A DNA stretch of 64,000 bases from Psychrobacter sp. 28M-43 (GCF_014770435.1 NZ_CP061739.1:1736001-1800000), one strand, 5' to 3'. Numbered from the stretch's first letter, positions 44,542 through 54,768 are shown. The notes: generated by a model not told the origin, from the letters alone. Made by a program: numbers and translations.

Positions 44542-45978
44542 TTATAACTCAAATGCGCTTTCGATAGCATCATCAAGACGTTCAACAGCAATCACATTGA
44601 TACCTTTGAACTGAGGCGCATCTTTAGCAGGTGCATTGGCCTTTGGAATAATGGCATGCTTAAACCCATGCTTCATCGCTTCCTTTAGGCGCTCTTGTCC
44701 GTTAGGTACTGGGCGTATCTCACCCGATAGACCGACTTCACCAAATACGGCTAATGAAGATGGTAACGCTCTCTCTTTAATACTTGAAGCACAAGCCAAC
44801 AGTACGGCCAAATCAGATCCTGTCTCTATGACTTTAACGCCACCAACGACGTTGACATAGACATCTTGTCCACTGGTATGTATCCCGCCGTGACGATGCA
44901 TCACCGCTAGTAGCATGGATAAACGCTGAAAATCTAGACCTAGCGCCATTCTTCTAGGTGAGCCTTGTGAATCATCGACCAAGGCTTGCACTTCTACTAA
45001 CAATGGCCTTGTACCTTCACGACTGACCATCACCACAGATCCAGCAACAGGTTTGTCATAACGACTTAAAAATATCGCTGATGGATTAGCGACTTCTTTG
45101 AGTCCCATATCAGTCATACCAAAGATGCCCAACTCATTAACCGCACCAAAGCGATTCTTGACCGCACGAATCATACGAAAACGCGAGTCAGACTGGCCTT
45201 CAAAATAGAGTACCGTATCAACCATATGCTCCAATACTCGCGGACCCGCTAGCGTACCTTCTTTGGTTACATGTCCTACTAAAAATAGCGCTGTCCCTGT
45301 TTGCTTAGCATAGCGCGTCAAAATCGCAGCAGACTCTCTAATCTGACTGACACCACCTGGTGCAGAGTTGATAGCGTCTGTATAAATTGTCTGAATAGAA
45401 TCAATAATAGCGATGGCTGGCTGCTCTTGCGTTAATGCAGCACAGATAGTTTCTACGTTAGTTTCGGCCAGTACACGCAGTCTATCAGCAGGCAAGTCTA
45501 AGCGTTTGGCTCGCATGGCCACCTGTGCAAGTGACTCTTCACCCGTCACGTATAATGCACTACCTGCCAATGAATCAGCTCGTGCCATATTGGTCGCGGT
45601 TTGCAGCAGAATCGTTGATTTACCAATACCTGGATCACCACCGATTAACACCACAGAACCCGCCACCAGTCCACCGCCAAGTACGCGATCGAACTCACTG
45701 ATACCGGTTGGTAAGCGTGTGTCGAGCGTCACACTTACTGCGTTAAGCGGCATGACAGCACTGTGAGTACCGGAATAGTTACCAGCTGGCGCACTGGTAC
45801 CACGAGTAGCAGCTCGTGCGTTATTAGGCTTCGCGGTGCTCTTATTATGATGGGGCATGCTGACATTTGGGGCTTCAACCAAGCTATTCCATTCCCCGCA
45901 ATCCGTACACTGCCCAGCCCATTTACCAAAATGCGCGCCACAATGCTGACAGACATAGCTGCTTTTATTTTTTGCCAT
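44542..45978 (-). CDS. radA: DNA repair protein RadA (Sms)
   Basis: This RecA-like motor drives branch migration in recombination. The N-terminal zinc finger has Cys10, Cys13, Cys24 and Cys27. Walker A is GGDPGIGKST, the RadA-specific KNRFGAVNELGIF is intact, and the C-terminal Lon-protease-like domain follows without the catalytic pair being assessed. Between finger and ATPase lies a short Ala/Thr/Asn-rich linker. Its 478 residues are slightly above the family average. Confidence 0.96.
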   Translation of the reverse strand: MAKNKSSYVCQHCGAHFGKWAGQCTDCGEWNSLVEAPNVSMPHHNKSTAKPNNARAATRGTSAPAGNYSGTHSAVMPLNAVSVTLDTRLPTGISEFDRVLGGGLVAGSVVLIGGDPGIGKSTILLQTATNMARADSLAGSALYVTGEESLAQVAMRAKRLDLPADRLRVLAETNVETICAALTQEQPAIAIIDSIQTIYTDAINSAPGGVSQIRESAAILTRYAKQTGTALFLVGHVTKEGTLAGPRVLEHMVDTVLYFEGQSDSRFRMIRAVKNRFGAVNELGIFGMTDMGLKEVANPSAIFLSRYDKPVAGSVVMVSREGTRPLLVEVQALVDDSQGSPRRMALGLDFQRLSMLLAVMHRHGGIHTSGQDVYVNVVGGVKVIETGSDLAVLLACASSIKERALPSSLAVFGEVGLSGEIRPVPNGQERLKEAMKHGFKHAIIPKANAPAKDAPQFKGINVIAVERLDDAIESAFEL

Positions 45979-46371
45979 AGCTTATAAGCCTTATTCAGAG
46001 GGTCAATCGAGAATAATGAAGAAAGTATTGTCACGCTTTATAAGCGCTGATTCAAAAATATTTGTTATGATAAGTCAGCTATTGGTTTTGCAAGCTGTAC
46101 TTGAAAGAGGATGATGTTAATTGTAGAGATATTAATTGTAGATATAAGTAGTAACTGGCTTCTAAGCTCTATATAAGATAGTTTTAGCCAGCTCTATTAG
46201 TTAATTAGAAAATACAAAACTATTGGTATGAGTTTTAAGCAGCGTTTGGAAAGCAAAATGCATAGGAAGTAAGGAAAATCTATAACAGCATAACTCTACT
46301 TTAACGGCATCTTTTTGTTTTAAGCGCACTATATAAAATAGAGTATGAGATAAGGGATTTAACGCTCTCAC
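45979..46371. other. Intergenic region between lptB and radA
   Basis: About 390 AT-rich bases with no gene. It should carry the radA promoter and the end of the lpt operon transcript. No clear terminator was found for lptB. Confidence 0.4.
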
Positions 46372-47151
46372 TTATACTTGGAAGTCTTTACCTAGATAAA
46401 CAGATTTTACTAAATCATTTTCTAACACTTCAGCCGAAGTGCCTTCTGCAATGATAGCGCCTTCTGATACGATATAAGCCTTTTCGCAAATAGCTAATGT
46501 ATCTCGAACATTATGATCAGTAATTAAAACGCCAATGCCGCGATTTTTAAGCGTCAAAATAACGTCTTTGATATCGCCGACAGAGATAGGATCTACCCCT
46601 GCAAAAGGTTCATCCAATAATATAAACTTAGGATCAGCGGCCAATGCTCGCGCAATCTCACAGCGACGACGCTCACCGCCTGACACGCTCATACCCTGAG
46701 ACTTGCGCACATGTTCTAAATGGAACTCGCCAATCAACTTTTCAAGCTCTTGCTGCTGTTCAGCTTTATTTAATTCTGTGCGAGTCTGTAAAATAGCTAA
46801 GATATTGTCTTCGATAGATAGTTTACGAAAGATTGATGCCTCTTGCGGCAGATAGCCGATACCCGCACGCGCACGCTCGTGCATTGCGTATTTAGATAAA
46901 TCCATTTTACCTAGCGTAACACGGCCCTTATCCATATTGACTAGTCCCACCACCATATAGAAGCTAGTCGTTTTACCAGCACCATTAGGCCCCAACAGTC
47001 CGACGACTTGACCCTGTTCGACAGAAAACGACACGTCTTTGACCACCCAACGCTTTCCATAGCGCTTGCCTAAATTCTGCATAGTCAATCGAGCGACAGG
47101 CGCCGTATTGGTGTTTGATGCCGATAGGTCTAGATTTTTATCATCGCTCAT
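46372..47151 (-). CDS. lptB: LPS export ABC transporter ATPase LptB
   Basis: The cytoplasmic ATPase of LptB2FGC, powering LPS extraction from the inner membrane. It has Walker [14 protein letters not shown], the LptB Q-loop [13 protein letters not shown], signature [17 protein letters not shown] and Walker [14 protein letters not shown] short N-terminal extension of about 20 residues precedes the core. It is the last gene of the kdsD-kdsC-lptC-lptA-lptB block. Confidence 0.96.
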   Translation of the reverse strand: MSDDKNLDLSASNTNTAPVARLTMQNLGKRYGKRWVVKDVSFSVEQGQVVGLLGPNGAGKTTSFYMVVGLVNMDKGRVTLGKMDLSKYAMHERARAGIGYLPQEASIFRKLSIEDNILAILQTRTELNKAEQQQELEKLIGEFHLEHVRKSQGMSVSGGERRRCEIARALAADPKFILLDEPFAGVDPISVGDIKDVILTLKNRGIGVLITDHNVRDTLAICEKAYIVSEGAIIAEGTSAEVLENDLVKSVYLGKDFQV

Positions 47152-47225
47152 AACTTACTCTTACTTTCACAAAATTTTAGCATTGCTAAAGGCAGACTTA
47201 TTTACTCATAGCCTGTTTATTTGGA

Positions 47226-47783
47226 TTAACGTACGCCACTTTGGTTTGTACTATTGTTAGGCGGGAATACCAATTCAACGCGCTGATTGCCACCAGCAGT
47301 CGCTTCAACATCACCTGCTTTTAGGCTATAACGGATAACATTACCAGCGAAGCTTGCACCATTTTGAACCAACTTTGCATTGCCAGTTAGCGTAATAATC
47401 CCAGACACTGCGTTGTAGTCAATCTTATTAGCCTGCCCTTTTGCCAAGCCCTTTTCTGGCGTGACTACTTGCTGCATAGTCGCTGGACGGCCAGTTGCTA
47501 CCGCTGAGTTAATGCTACGCTGCTGAGATAGATTGACCGTGATGTTGTCGGCCGTCATCTTAAACGTACCTTGAGTAATAATGACATTACCTGCATAACT
47601 GGTCACGCCGGTACGCTCACTATAAGTGGCTTTATCCGCTAGCAATTTGATCTGCTGATTAGAATCTGATGGCAATGCATGACTATATAGCGGTAGCGCC
47701 AATAACATCACCATTGGCAGTGCGCGCAATTTGTGCAAGCAGAGTGATGATGCGCGTAAAGTAGGCAAAAATTTAAGTTTCAT
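47226..47783 (-). CDS. lptA: LPS transport periplasmic protein LptA
   Basis: The periplasmic bridge protein of the Lpt machine. It carries a long basic N-terminal signal peptide (cleavage near SHA at about residue 36) and an OstA-like domain with VTSYAGNVIITQGTFKMTAD and TGNAKLVQNG repeats. Its 185 residues match the family. It lies 74 bases before lptB. Confidence 0.93.
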   Translation of the reverse strand: MKLKFLPTLRASSLCLHKLRALPMVMLLALPLYSHALPSDSNQQIKLLADKATYSERTGVTSYAGNVIITQGTFKMTADNITVNLSQQRSINSAVATGRPATMQQVVTPEKGLAKGQANKIDYNAVSGIITLTGNAKLVQNGASFAGNVIRYSLKAGDVEATAGGNQRVELVFPPNNSTNQSGVR

Positions 47784-47872
47784 ATAAATAACTCATTTCA
47801 TAATAGGTGGTAGGATTTGCAAACTTTATGCTAGCTGCTATTTTTTGACACAGTAAATAAGAAGTACTTTGA

Positions 47873-48457
47873 TTAAAATAATGCTTTATCTTGGCGTTCA
47901 GATGGAGAAAAGGCAACAGCAACTTGGCCAAATTCATACTCTCCCGTCTCAAGATTGGCAGTCATACTAGAGGCTTCAAATCGATTCATGCCTTGTTCGA
48001 TTTTCACAGGCGCGTCACTGTATACTTTGCCTGATTTCGTATTGCCCTTTAGCGTACTACCAGTTACTTTTATTGGTTCGATATCAGGGGTACTCTTATT
48101 GCCTTCGCTCACCAGTGTAAATCCACCTGATAAACTAAGCTCCCCTGTCTGTTGACTAATAGCTGCACTGCCCGCTTGAATACGATAGCGTTGCTCTGCA
48201 GATGGTTCCCAATTCATGGTAATGCCTGACATTTCATCCTGATTGGTCTCAGGATTATGCGTCAAAGACTCAGCGGTAAGCTCGTATTCGGTTTCGCCTT
48301 GCTCATTCGTCTGCACGGCTTTGATATCAGTGGCTTCATAATCGACATCTGTCGTTTCAATATTGACTGGCGGCGTTACGTCGCCTTGCTGCTGAAAAAA
48401 CCAACCCGCGATACCGGCAATAATTAAGGCTAATACAATTAAGACACGTGTATTCAC
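47873..48457 (-). CDS. lptC: LPS export membrane protein LptC
   Basis: A bitopic inner-membrane protein that passes LPS from LptB2FG to LptA. A single N-terminal hydrophobic segment (about 4-20) is followed by a periplasmic beta-jellyroll domain with YELTAESLTHNPE and GNTKSGKVYSDAPVKIEQG. The start overlaps the kdsC stop by four bases, indicating translational coupling. Confidence 0.92.
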   Translation of the reverse strand: MNTRVLIVLALIIAGIAGWFFQQQGDVTPPVNIETTDVDYEATDIKAVQTNEQGETEYELTAESLTHNPETNQDEMSGITMNWEPSAEQRYRIQAGSAAISQQTGELSLSGGFTLVSEGNKSTPDIEPIKVTGSTLKGNTKSGKVYSDAPVKIEQGMNRFEASSMTANLETGEYEFGQVAVAFSPSERQDKALF

Positions 48458-49020
48458 GACTGGTTATCCTGAGTTTGCGCCTCATCAAGCGTGTAATGCG
48501 CGATAAAGTCTTGATAATGTCCATGACCTTTTAAAATAAGGTCACATATCTCGCGCACCGCTCCAGTACCGCCAGTACGAGTCGTTACCATGTCACTGCG
48601 CTTGATAACTTCAGCATGCGCGTTAGGTACGGTGGCCGCAAACCCTACTGTTTGCATCGCCTTAATGTCTGGTAAATCATCACCCATATAGGCACAGTCG
48701 GCAGCAGTGATATTCAGGGCAGGATCTAGAGAGGACAGCAGCTCGTTTAGCGCAATTAATTTATCATCACGTCCTTGCACTACATGGTTGACGCCCATTT
48801 CTGCTGCGCGCTTGTTTACCATCGCACTACTACGGCCAGTAATAATGGCTGTCAAAATACCGTAACGCGCTAACGACTTAACACCCACACCATCCTGTAC
48901 GGAGAATGCTTTGGTCTCAACACCATTGGCATCATAGATAATTTGACCATTGGATAAAATACCATCAACATCCATGACCAATAGTTTTACTTGTCCGGCT
49001 TTCTGTATCAAGTCCTGCAT
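48454..49020 (-). CDS. kdsC: 3-deoxy-D-manno-octulosonate-8-phosphate phosphatase KdsC
   Basis: A HAD-family phosphatase that releases Kdo from Kdo-8-phosphate. The nucleophile motif is LLVMDVDGILSNG, and the second and third HAD motifs appear in AIITGRSS and YMGDDLPDI. Length 188 is typical. It lies 63 bases downstream of kdsD and overlaps lptC. Confidence 0.96.
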   Translation of the reverse strand: MQDLIQKAGQVKLLVMDVDGILSNGQIIYDANGVETKAFSVQDGVGVKSLARYGILTAIITGRSSAMVNKRAAEMGVNHVVQGRDDKLIALNELLSSLDPALNITAADCAYMGDDLPDIKAMQTVGFAATVPNAHAEVIKRSDMVTTRTGGTGAVREICDLILKGHGHYQDFIAHYTLDEAQTQDNQS

Positions 49021-49083
49021 TATTTGTCTCTTTTTAATATTTATTCTATATAGCTTAACTATTTCAACGGCAACTCACAAACC

Positions 49084-50076
49084 TTATTTGACACCAGCTT
49101 GCAGCAAATCATGTACGGTAATAATAGCTTCTAAACGATCTTCATCATCGATAATCAATAACTGGCTAATACCACTCTCATTCATGACACTCAGCGCATC
49201 TGACGCACGCATCGTTTTACTGATATGGCGTGGATTGCTGACCATTACTTCATGCATTGGCGTTTGTAGGTCGATGCCTTTTTCTAACCCTCGGCGCAAG
49301 TCACCATCTGTGAACACACCGACGACCTTATTATTATCATCAGTTACTACTGTCATGCCTAATCGTCCGGCAGACATAGTAAATAAAGCTTGTTGCAATG
49401 GGGCCTGCTGATGAATCAAAGGCAAGTCTTCTGACTTGGTATGCATCAAGTCTTCGACACGCGTCAATAGCTGACGACCCAAGGCACCAGCAGGATGCGA
49501 TAATGCAAAATCTTCAGAAGTGAAATTACGTGCGTGTACTAAAGCAACCGCCAATGCATCTCCGAGCGCTAAAGTAGCTGTCGTACTGGAGGTAGGCGCT
49601 AGATTAAGCGGACAAGCCTCTTGCGACTGACCAAGTGTCAATACAATGTCAGCTGCTCGTGGCAACATACCGCGTTTATCACGACTGATACTAATGAGAG
49701 GAATATTTAGATGCTTAACAACTGGCAGTAGCATCTTGATTTCATCTGACTCACCTGAGTTTGAAATAGCAAGTAGCACATCACCTTTTACAAGCATCCC
49801 CAAATCACCATGTCCCGCTTCACCAGGATGCATAAAAAAAGCAGGCGTACCAGTTGAGGCAAAGGTCGCTGCAATCTTGCGTCCAATTAGACCTGACTTA
49901 CCCATGCCCGTGACTACCACTCGACCCTTGCAAGTCAAAATAATGTCACATGCTTGTGCAAATCTGTCGTCAATCTGCTCTGTTAGCAGTGCTAACGCAG
50001 ATATCTCTGTGTTAATGGCCTCGATAGCAGTGGTAATAAATTGCTCATGGGTTAAGTTGTTTTTGGTATCACTCAT
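49084..50076 (-). CDS. kdsD: Arabinose-5-phosphate isomerase KdsD
   Basis: It converts ribulose-5-phosphate to arabinose-5-phosphate, the first step of Kdo synthesis. An N-terminal SIS domain (GMGKSGLIGRKIAATFASTG, ISNSGESDE) is followed by two CBS domains (about 210-330). First gene of the LPS block; its promoter should lie in 50077-50280. Confidence 0.95.
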   Translation of the reverse strand: MSDTKNNLTHEQFITTAIEAINTEISALALLTEQIDDRFAQACDIILTCKGRVVVTGMGKSGLIGRKIAATFASTGTPAFFMHPGEAGHGDLGMLVKGDVLLAISNSGESDEIKMLLPVVKHLNIPLISISRDKRGMLPRAADIVLTLGQSQEACPLNLAPTSSTTATLALGDALAVALVHARNFTSEDFALSHPAGALGRQLLTRVEDLMHTKSEDLPLIHQQAPLQQALFTMSAGRLGMTVVTDDNNKVVGVFTDGDLRRGLEKGIDLQTPMHEVMVSNPRHISKTMRASDALSVMNESGISQLLIIDDEDRLEAIITVHDLLQAGVK

Positions 50077-50206
50077 GAATCCGCTCTATTTTTATAATGA
50101 ATCAATACGCTATTTTACTACACTATGTTTGATATTAGTAATGGTCTACAAAATCTACACTAATATAGTGCTTTATACTGAATAAAGAGCTTGCTGCTAT
50201 CTATAC

Positions 50207-50234
50207 AAAAAAAACCCACTATATCAGCAGGTTT
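50207..50234 (-). terminator. Terminator after hfq
   Basis: On the minus strand AAACCTGC pairs with GTGGGTTT, with two G-U pairs, followed by a T8 run. Confidence 0.7.
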
Positions 50235-50295
50235 CAAACGAATAAATCATGTCTTAATACTTTGTTCAGACAATATGCTCGATTAGGGCAATGAG

Positions 50296-50823
50296 TTAGC
50301 TGTTGCTATCATTAGAACCGTCGTTTGGCTTATCTTCGAAGCCTGTATTATCTGCCGTGGCATCAAAGCCACGATCTTGACCGAAGCCACCACGCTCAAA
50401 CCCGCGTTCTTGACCTTGTCCAAAGCTACCTCGTTCAAAGCCACGATCCTGACCTTGGCTAAAACCACCACGATTGAATCCACTACGACTCGATGCAAAA
50501 CCACGTTCTTCAAAGCCGCCAGCAGCAGGGTTGCTACCACGCTCAAAGCCACCGCCTTGATATCCAGTTGGTGCTGCACTCTGAGGCTGAGCACTTGTAC
50601 CTGTCGTCGTACTACTACGCGGGTTACGTGCTGGTACAACTGTTGAAATGGCATGTTTATATACCATTTGGCTCACTGTGTTTTTCAGGAGAACAACATA
50701 TTGATCAAATGATTCAATTTGGCCTTGTAGTTTAATACCGTTTACCAAAAAAATAGAGACAGGAATGCGGTCTTTGCGCAGCGAGTTCAAGAACGGATCT
50801 TGTAAAGTTTGTCCTTTTGACAT
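50296..50823 (-). CDS. hfq: RNA chaperone Hfq with long glycine-rich tail
   Basis: Hfq pairs small RNAs with mRNAs as a hexamer. The Sm core is standard: an N-terminus with [10 protein letters not shown], Sm1 around [10 protein letters not shown] and Sm2 YKHAIS (55-60). From about residue 70 the protein runs to 175 as a tail of Gly, Phe, Arg and Gln with repeated GFERG and GQGQ units, ending acidic and Asn/Ser-rich. Long tails of this type are known from Moraxellaceae. The miaA-hfq order is conserved, but a 327-base gap suggests its own promoter. Confidence 0.97.
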   Translation of the reverse strand: MSKGQTLQDPFLNSLRKDRIPVSIFLVNGIKLQGQIESFDQYVVLLKNTVSQMVYKHAISTVVPARNPRSSTTTGTSAQPQSAAPTGYQGGGFERGSNPAAGGFEERGFASSRSGFNRGGFSQGQDRGFERGSFGQGQERGFERGGFGQDRGFDATADNTGFEDKPNDGSNDSNS

Positions 50824-51150
50824 GAAATCTCTCCTAAATATTATATAGTTATGTTTTGAGTGCCAATTATTTTAAGTGTTAATTTAATTATAATGGCTAA
50901 AAGGTAGATACAATAAGGTGTTTTCTTTATAAAACGTATCTAAATAAATATTCGTTGCTCTTAAGTGATTCCACTTTATCGCGAATACGTTATTATTGTA
51001 AATAATTAAGTAACTAGTTGTTTCGTTAATAATTTATGTCTACAAAAGTTCATAAACCAGACATCATAACAATGCTCAATGCACTGAGCTAAATTATAAC
51101 AGCTATCTATGCCAATTTTTGAAACTAATTGTGTTAGCTATTATTGTACC
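50824..51150 (-). other. hfq upstream region
   Basis: AT-rich, with no gene or clear terminator after miaA. It probably contains the hfq promoter, as in E. coli, where promoters lie within and after miaA. The hfq ribosome binding site region reads TAGGAGAG on the minus strand. Confidence 0.45.
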
Positions 51151-52332
51151 TTAAGACAAGTACTCTCGTGCTTCGGCCATGGTTTCAAACGTTTGTAATA
51201 TCATACGACTGCTATTATCAGTCCCACTCTCAGAGTCTGCTATCCCATTTGATGTTGCACTGGGCAACTGCATTACCTTTCTTAGCCATGTGTACTGACG
51301 TTTTGCTAGCTGCCTTGTAGCATATAATGCCTTATTTTGCATTTCCTGACAAGCAAGCGCCTCGGTCTCTTGGCTAGCCATGTTTGGTTGAGCAGCTGAC
51401 TGAGCAACATTATTTGTGATTTCTTTTTCTTCGTTGACAGCTGAATGCTTTCCAAAAGCTTCATAAAATTGAGCTTTATCCAGATGAGTCTCATTAAATA
51501 TCGGATGATCAATGTGCACCAAGTATTCTAGTACTTGCCTGTAACCCACACAGCGCATCGAAGGCATATTAGGCGTGAGCGGATACTTTTTTAGTAAGTC
51601 TATGACTTCAGCCACTAGCCCTTCATTCCACATGATATCTAGACGTTGTTCGATACGATCATGTAGCCATGGACGATCTGGCATTACCGATAGTGCATGC
51701 CATTGTTGATTCGGATTATGTGCCAATGCTTGCTTTGGCTTGCGCTGCCAGTCACTTATTGGAATATTTGTCTGTAGATAGACTTCAATTGCTCGCGTGA
51801 TACGCTGAGTATCAGTAGCATTCAAGCGCTCATGACTTATAGGATCGATACTCCCCAAATAATCATATAGAGCGCTAATACCTTCCTCTTGACGCCACTG
51901 CTCTACGCGCGCGCGTACGCTGTCATCGCTATCGGGCACAGGAGACAACCCATCGAGTAGCGCCATGTAATACATCATGGTGCCGCCTACTAATAATGGT
52001 ATCTTGCCATTTCTATGACATTCGTCAATAAGACGGGCAACGTCACTAACAAACTCAGCCACGCTATAGCTTTGCATAGGATCAATGATATCGACCAAAT
52101 GATGTGGATAACGCGCCAGCTCAGCCACTGTTGGCTTGGCTGTGCCAATGTTCATGTCACGATATATCAGCGCTGAGTCCACAGAAATTAACTCAAAACG
52201 GCCAGTATCGTATAGCTCGTACGCCAGTGACGTCTTGCCACTAGCGGTTGGTGCCATAAGACAAACCACGCTGTTATCCGTCAGTTTGTGAGGTAGGCTA
52301 TCAGACGAATGTTGCATAAAGTGGCCTTTCAT
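51151..52332 (-). CDS. miaA: tRNA dimethylallyltransferase MiaA
   Basis: It adds a dimethylallyl group to A37 of tRNAs reading UNN codons. It has MAPTASGKTSLA (P-loop), the family SVDSALIYRDMNIGTAKP and the late GYRQ (263-266) and TRQLAKRQYTWLR (339-351). Between these last two motifs lies an insert of roughly 65 residues (271-335), Glu/Gln/Ala-rich. A further Ser/Asn-rich tail brings the protein to 393 residues against about 316 in E. coli. The start may be Met1 or Met6. It follows mutL on the same strand. Confidence 0.94.
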   Translation of the reverse strand: MKGHFMQHSSDSLPHKLTDNSVVCLMAPTASGKTSLAYELYDTGRFELISVDSALIYRDMNIGTAKPTVAELARYPHHLVDIIDPMQSYSVAEFVSDVARLIDECHRNGKIPLLVGGTMMYYMALLDGLSPVPDSDDSVRARVEQWRQEEGISALYDYLGSIDPISHERLNATDTQRITRAIEVYLQTNIPISDWQRKPKQALAHNPNQQWHALSVMPDRPWLHDRIEQRLDIMWNEGLVAEVIDLLKKYPLTPNMPSMRCVGYRQVLEYLVHIDHPIFNETHLDKAQFYEAFGKHSAVNEEKEITNNVAQSAAQPNMASQETEALACQEMQNKALYATRQLAKRQYTWLRKVMQLPSATSNGIADSESGTDNSSRMILQTFETMAEAREYLS

Positions 52333-52399
52333 AATATATGGATAACTCAGATAACAACTGGTTTGATTGCTTTAAGATGTTGTAACCGTCTTGAGATAT

Positions 52400-54184
52400 T
52401 CAGGATAGCATTAGCTTTACTAAGCGGTGACTGTCTATCGTCTTGATAGCATTGTTCATAATTATTTCAGTAAGATCATTCACTAAAACCATTGAATCTT
52501 GCGCAGACATTTGCGTATTGACCGTCATAAGTTGTTGATTAACCTCAGTAGCCCTGTTTGGTAATCTATCTTTTTTGAATACTTGCTGACTAGAGGTAAG
52601 TGACTCAAATAGCTGGCTTATTTTAGACTGCCAATCTTTAGCACTTATCAGTACGCACTGCCCTTGGTGATAAAATAACAGCCAAGGTAGCTTTTTATCC
52701 TCTGCGCTTGAGTCAATACCAATAGTCTCTACTTTTTCAATAATATCTAAGCAAATTGGTAAAGATGCAAAAGTACCTGCTCCATCAGAATAATGTGACG
52801 TGCTGTTGTTACTGTTGTTACTTTGGTCTGATCGTTCATTGATATGAGATTGCACTGACTCTTGCAATAAAGGATTACTTGAAAGTGATTGGTTTGCAGT
52901 AGTCTGATAAGACTGTCTAGTAGCTTTTACTTGATTATGCTGCCTTGGGTTATTGCTAGACTGACTACTTGAGATGGGCACTTCAGAAGAACGACTTAAA
53001 GAAGCATCATTATTTGCCCGTTCCGCAGATATGTATTGGCTATCAGCTTCGGTCGTCGCTACGGACGCAGATGCAGAAACAATTCCAAGCCCAAATTTAG
53101 CTACGTCGATCGTTTTCAACTGCGTACGAACTGTATGGCCTAAATGCGCCATGATATTATTCAATGGACTGATTTTGATACGTTGTTTAGATGGATGTAC
53201 ATTGATATTTAACCATTGCGTTGGTAAATCAAAATACAGTGCATACCCCATACCTGCTAGCTGCGCACCTTGTGCCAGTTGACGTATCTGATTGCTAATC
53301 AATGCTTCTTTTACCAGTCTGCCATTTACATAAATCAGCTTTGGTAAGTCAGATTTGTCATGATGTAGCGGCCATAACCAACCAATAATCGCTGCCTGAT
53401 TAACATTGCTATCATCGTACGCTACAGACGATTGTACTAGACTCGATAAATCTATGGATATTGCTAATGCATTATCTGTCAATGCCATACCCGTTGCTTG
53501 TTCTAGACGCGGCAGTGGCAAGCGACTGTCATTGTTACCACTAACACTCGTAGCACTTGCAGATAATGATAGCCGCTGTTTATTGTCGTGAAAGAGTGTC
53601 AAAGCAACATCGGCACGCGCCAGTGCGACTTCTCGGACGATGGTCTCGATATGACCGAACTCAGTAGCAATAGATTTCAAATTACCGCGGCGGGCAGGCA
53701 CATTGAAATACAAATCTTTTACTACAATCGTAGTACCGCGGTTATGCACAACTGGTAACAGTTTCGGTGTATCATCTAATACGCCAGCGACCTGTAATTG
53801 ACGACCGATACCGCTCTCATCATGACTACTGGTTAAGGTTAAACGCGAGACAGCAGCCATCGCCGCTAATGCTTCACCGCGAAAACCCAATGTCGTAATA
53901 CCATGCAAGTTAGCAACGTCAGCAACCTTACTGGTCGCATGACGAGTGATGGCCATGACCATGTCGTCAGGATAAATGCCGACCCCATTATCTACCACTT
54001 CAATCAGGCCCATACCGCCTTGAGTGATGCGCACCTCAATATTGGTCGCACCAGCATCGATGGCATTTTCCAGCAGCTCTTTGACCACTGCTGCTGGACG
54101 TGTCACCACCTCACCTGCTGCTAATTGATTGATTAGCAACGGCGATAGTTTTTTGATGCGGGTATTAGGATGATTATCTGGCAT
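52400..54184 (-). CDS. mutL: DNA mismatch repair protein MutL
   Basis: The N-terminal GHKL ATPase (about 1-340) is complete, with KELLENAIDAGAT, VDNGVGI and TLGFRGEAL. A Ser/Asn/Gln-rich linker follows (about 375-465). The C-terminal region (about 465-594) lacks the DMHAAHER-type metal-binding endonuclease motif found in MutL proteins of MutH-lacking bacteria, and is short and divergent. It may be a degenerate dimerisation domain. Gene order tsaE-mutL-miaA-hfq is conserved with E. coli. Confidence 0.93.
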   Translation of the reverse strand: MPDNHPNTRIKKLSPLLINQLAAGEVVTRPAAVVKELLENAIDAGATNIEVRITQGGMGLIEVVDNGVGIYPDDMVMAITRHATSKVADVANLHGITTLGFRGEALAAMAAVSRLTLTSSHDESGIGRQLQVAGVLDDTPKLLPVVHNRGTTIVVKDLYFNVPARRGNLKSIATEFGHIETIVREVALARADVALTLFHDNKQRLSLSASATSVSGNNDSRLPLPRLEQATGMALTDNALAISIDLSSLVQSSVAYDDSNVNQAAIIGWLWPLHHDKSDLPKLIYVNGRLVKEALISNQIRQLAQGAQLAGMGYALYFDLPTQWLNINVHPSKQRIKISPLNNIMAHLGHTVRTQLKTIDVAKFGLGIVSASASVATTEADSQYISAERANNDASLSRSSEVPISSSQSSNNPRQHNQVKATRQSYQTTANQSLSSNPLLQESVQSHINERSDQSNNSNNSTSHYSDGAGTFASLPICLDIIEKVETIGIDSSAEDKKLPWLLFYHQGQCVLISAKDWQSKISQLFESLTSSQQVFKKDRLPNRATEVNQQLMTVNTQMSAQDSMVLVNDLTEIIMNNAIKTIDSHRLVKLMLS

Positions 54185-54237
54185 AGATAGATGTCATGTT
54201 TTTGGAAAGTAGCGATTGGTGTAATTTAGATATTCAT

Positions 54238-54768
54238 TTAGATGATAAGTTGCGATAGTTCCAAGCCCTGCGCTTGACCTGCCTTTGACACTCTCAACTG
54301 CACTTGGCGTGCTTCAGTGTCGTTATCATCGCTTACACTTTGAGTCATATCGATAAATAACGTGGGCGGCGGAAGATAGCTATCAGCACGGCTAGCCCAT
54401 TCGATGATGACTAATGCTTCAGGCTCATCCAGATACTCGTCAAATCCAATAAAAGACAGTTCTTCTGGATCTTGGAGACGATATAAATCTGCATGATAAA
54501 CTGGCTTGATCGAACCATCTTTTCGCTGAATACTATAAGGCTCAACCAAGGTATAGGTTGGGCTTTTCACCGCACCTGTATGACCAAGCGCTTGTAACCA
54601 ATAACGCGTCAGTGTCGTTTTACCAGCGCCCAAGTCACCTGCCAGCCACACGCTGCCTGTTAGCGGCAATGTCGCTAATTGCTCAGCCAATGATTGAGTA
54701 TCTTGCTCAGAATTGAGTATCAGAGTCTTTAAGTATTTGCTATTTTCTATAGATTGACCATCACACAT
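54238..54768 (-). CDS. tsaE: tRNA threonylcarbamoyladenosine biosynthesis protein TsaE
   Basis: An ATPase that works with TsaB and TsaD to form t6A37 in tRNA. The P-loop LAGDLGAGKTTLTRYW, the SPTYTLVEPY motif, HADLYRL and IIEWASRAD are all present. At 176 residues it is a little longer than E. coli TsaE. It overlaps the upstream queD-like gene by eight bases. Confidence 0.94.
   Translation of the reverse strand: MCDGQSIENSKYLKTLILNSEQDTQSLAEQLATLPLTGSVWLAGDLGAGKTTLTRYWLQALGHTGAVKSPTYTLVEPYSIQRKDGSIKPVYHADLYRLQDPEELSFIGFDEYLDEPEALVIIEWASRADSYLPPPTLFIDMTQSVSDDNDTEARQVQLRVSKAGQAQGLELSQLII

Noticed and set aside
50283..50735. Several ORFs in other frames across the hfq tail
   Set aside because: The repetitive Gly-rich codons keep all frames open; only the Hfq frame carries a conserved domain.
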